A DNA stretch of 7,594 nt, taken from contig CANLIF010000061.1 of NCBI GenBank assembly GCA_947491175.1, positions 1-7,594 of the forward strand. Reading direction: 5' to 3'. The notes below the pieces were generated by a model. It saw only the letters and a list, made by a program, of their open reading frames with translations. It made no database searches and was not told where the DNA came from. Below, piece by piece: positions 6,397 through 7,594 of the stretch (the stretch's first letter is position 1; the number at the start of each line of letters is the position of its first letter). This DNA is from Actinomycetota bacterium. Lineage in GTDB: Bacteria > Actinomycetota > Actinomycetes > S36-B12 > UBA5976. The position numbers and the translations under genes are program-made.

Positions 6397-7163
6397 TGTC
6401 TCTCGCCCTAGAATCCCTCACTTCATTTCCACCGATCACGTTGGTGGATCTGGATTCGACGTGGACTATGGCCCGGCGCTACGACACCAAATTCATTCTG
6501 GAACGCCGCGTAATGGACCAATTTCTCGATCAAACCACCACAAGTTTTGCTGCACTTGAAATTGCTGGAAAACGAGCCTTCACATATCGAACAACGTATT
6601 TCGATACTCCCGATTTACTCCTCTACCGCGATCACGCGCAAGGACGTAGCCGGAGAGTCAAGGTTCGCATGCGCCAATATATAGAATCGAATAGAGCGCG
6701 GCTGGAAGTCAAAGCTAAACTCGGCAACGGACAAACTCAAAAAACTCTCTTTGAAGATCGTTCCGAGCTAGGCCCATCGGAGATTGCGTTAATCGACCAA
6801 GCAATTGAACAAGCCTATCCAACCGCACGTTATTCTGACGTAGCATCCCAATTGATTCAATCAGCAATCACAACGTTTGTGCGATCAACACTCATTAACC
6901 AAAACAGTGTCGAGCGAATCACTTTTGACTCTTCGTTGTTACTTGATTCCAATGGAAAACAAGTACAGCTCTTGCCTGAATTGGTTCTTGTAGAAGTTAA
7001 ATCAATTCATCAGATTTCAGACACAGTTCGCGTACTTCGCCAGCTAGGGTTTCATCCAACTTCGTTTAGCAAGTATTGTGCTGGGATCGAATCGACTCGC
7101 GACTTTCGACCCAGAATTCATTGTGCTAACTTGCTTTCTCGCAAACTTTGCTCTGTTAACTAG
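6396..7163 (+). CDS. VTC-domain polyphosphate polymerase
   Basis: A 255-aa single-domain protein of the VTC family, the catalytic fold of yeast Vtc4 that makes polyphosphate from ATP; unrelated to Ppk1/Ppk2. No membrane helix or signal peptide, so it acts in the cytoplasm, likely at the membrane with the DUF4956 protein. The tunnel-fold residues are in order: RRYDTKF (27-33, Lys32), YRTTYFDT (64-71), KVRMRQY with Arg91 and Arg93, LEVKAK with Glu104 and Lys106, and Lys116 (TQKTLFED). They continue with RITFD (Arg174), LVLVEVKS (197-203; Glu200, Lys202) and SFSKYCAG (Lys226). These match the basic substrate-binding residues and metal-binding Glu of Vtc4 by position in the motif order. The ATG overlaps the DUF4956 TAA, and no separate ribosome site is needed. 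Its TAG lies in CTAG shared with the stop of the convergent downstream gene. Catalysis is inferred from residues. Confidence 0.93.
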   Translation: MSLALESLTSFPPITLVDLDSTWTMARRYDTKFILERRVMDQFLDQTTTSFAALEIAGKRAFTYRTTYFDTPDLLLYRDHAQGRSRRVKVRMRQYIESNRARLEVKAKLGNGQTQKTLFEDRSELGPSEIALIDQAIEQAYPTARYSDVASQLIQSAITTFVRSTLINQNSVERITFDSSLLLDSNGKQVQLLPELVLVEVKSIHQISDTVRVLRQLGFHPTSFSKYCAGIESTRDFRPRIHCANLLSRKLCSVN

Positions 7164-7594
7164 CGAAGTTTTACGTTTACGGTAACTGTTGTTGTAGTTG
7201 AGCCAAAGGAATTTGTCATCACTACCGAAGGCTTATAAGTGGCCACCTTGGATGTACTTACAGTTATTACGCCTGCGGATGTAATAGTCACACCCGACAA
7301 TTTCTTGGCCAATTTATAAGTTGGAGAATTACGAGCACTTAAAGTAACTTTGCAAACTTTTCCCTTTATGCAATTCTTCGTCGTGCTGCTCGTCAAAATT
7401 GGTTTCACTCCATAGTTAGCAACATTTTTCGTGGGTGCTGCTTGACTGAATCCGCCGGTTAAGTCAGGCAATCGACCATAAGAAGTATTGGGTGCAATTA
7501 ACGGGACACTCACTGAGTCGACCTCGGAAATTGTAGACGCATTTTGGTAGCCGATCTTGATAGTGCCACCCTTGAGGCAATCCACACCAAACTC
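7160..7594 (-). CDS. C-terminal part of a probable surface protein with Ig-like domain (cut by window edge)
   Basis: The open frame continues through the right edge, so only the last 144 residues are visible and the start is outside. Reading from the edge the first residues are EFGVDCLKGG; the GTG at 7585 is an internal Val codon, not a credible start. The protein is rich in Ser, Thr, Val and Lys, with no membrane segment or sorting motif at the C-terminus. The last 75 or so residues resemble the putative Ig (He_PIG-type) or cadherin-like fold. A pair of Cys (NCIKGKVCKVTL) precedes strands running through LSGVTITSAGVITV, then YKPSVVMTNSFGSTTTTVTV. In this family such repeats build extracellular proteins of streamlined actinobacteria and other bacteria, often in tandem. 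Function unknown: adhesion or cell-envelope are reasonable guesses. Its TAG overlaps the VTC gene stop. Confidence 0.7.
   Translation of the reverse strand, partial: EFGVDCLKGGTIKIGYQNASTISEVDSVSVPLIAPNTSYGRLPDLTGGFSQAAPTKNVANYGVKPILTSSTTKNCIKGKVCKVTLSARNSPTYKLAKKLSGVTITSAGVITVSTSKVATYKPSVVMTNSFGSTTTTVTVNVKLR

Noticed and set aside
7583..7585. GTG 7585 as the start of the Ig-like gene
   Set aside because: The frame stays open to the window edge and there is no signal peptide at this point, so it is an internal Val codon of a larger protein.

Overview
The window looks like chromosomal DNA from a free-living actinobacterium with a compact, mid-GC genome (mid-40s percent GC by eye). A freshwater acI-type lineage (Nanopelagicales/Planktophila-like) would fit the low GC, tight gene packing, a clade-typical catalase-peroxidase and possible leaderless starts, but no rRNA or marker gene is present, so this is inference. 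There are seven protein genes (one cut by the right edge), no RNA genes, no insertion sequences and no CRISPR.

Left part (15-1709): a short-chain dehydrogenase/reductase (minus) is divergent from a small DUF861-type cupin (plus). For both, the Shine-Dalgarno position argues for a start inside the longest open frame. The cupin is convergent with a DoxX-family membrane protein, and their stop codons share the palindrome TTAA.

Middle (1761-4251): a strong intrinsic terminator (1761-1796) follows katG, a full-length bifunctional catalase-peroxidase on the minus strand with all heme-site and adduct residues visible. katG and DoxX lie in tandem but are separated by this terminator, so any link is probably through redox physiology and not one transcript. 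A 288-base divergent intergenic region (3964-4251) separates katG from the next block.

Right part (4252-7163): three plus-strand genes form a probable operon: a secreted CotH-family kinase-like protein with a C-terminal fibronectin-III-like domain, a five-helix DUF4956 membrane protein 27 bases downstream, and a VTC-type polyphosphate polymerase whose ATG overlaps the DUF4956 stop (TAATG). This CotH / DUF4956 / VTC grouping recurs in bacterial genomes but its physiology is poorly understood. It suggests cytoplasmic polyphosphate synthesis linked through a membrane protein to an extracytoplasmic kinase. The VTC gene is convergent with the 3' part of a minus-strand gene for a large, probably surface-exposed Ig-like-domain protein that runs off the right edge. 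Again the two stops share a palindrome (CTAG).

The most interesting content is the CotH-DUF4956-VTC module, and the repeated architecture in which convergent genes end in one shared palindromic stop.
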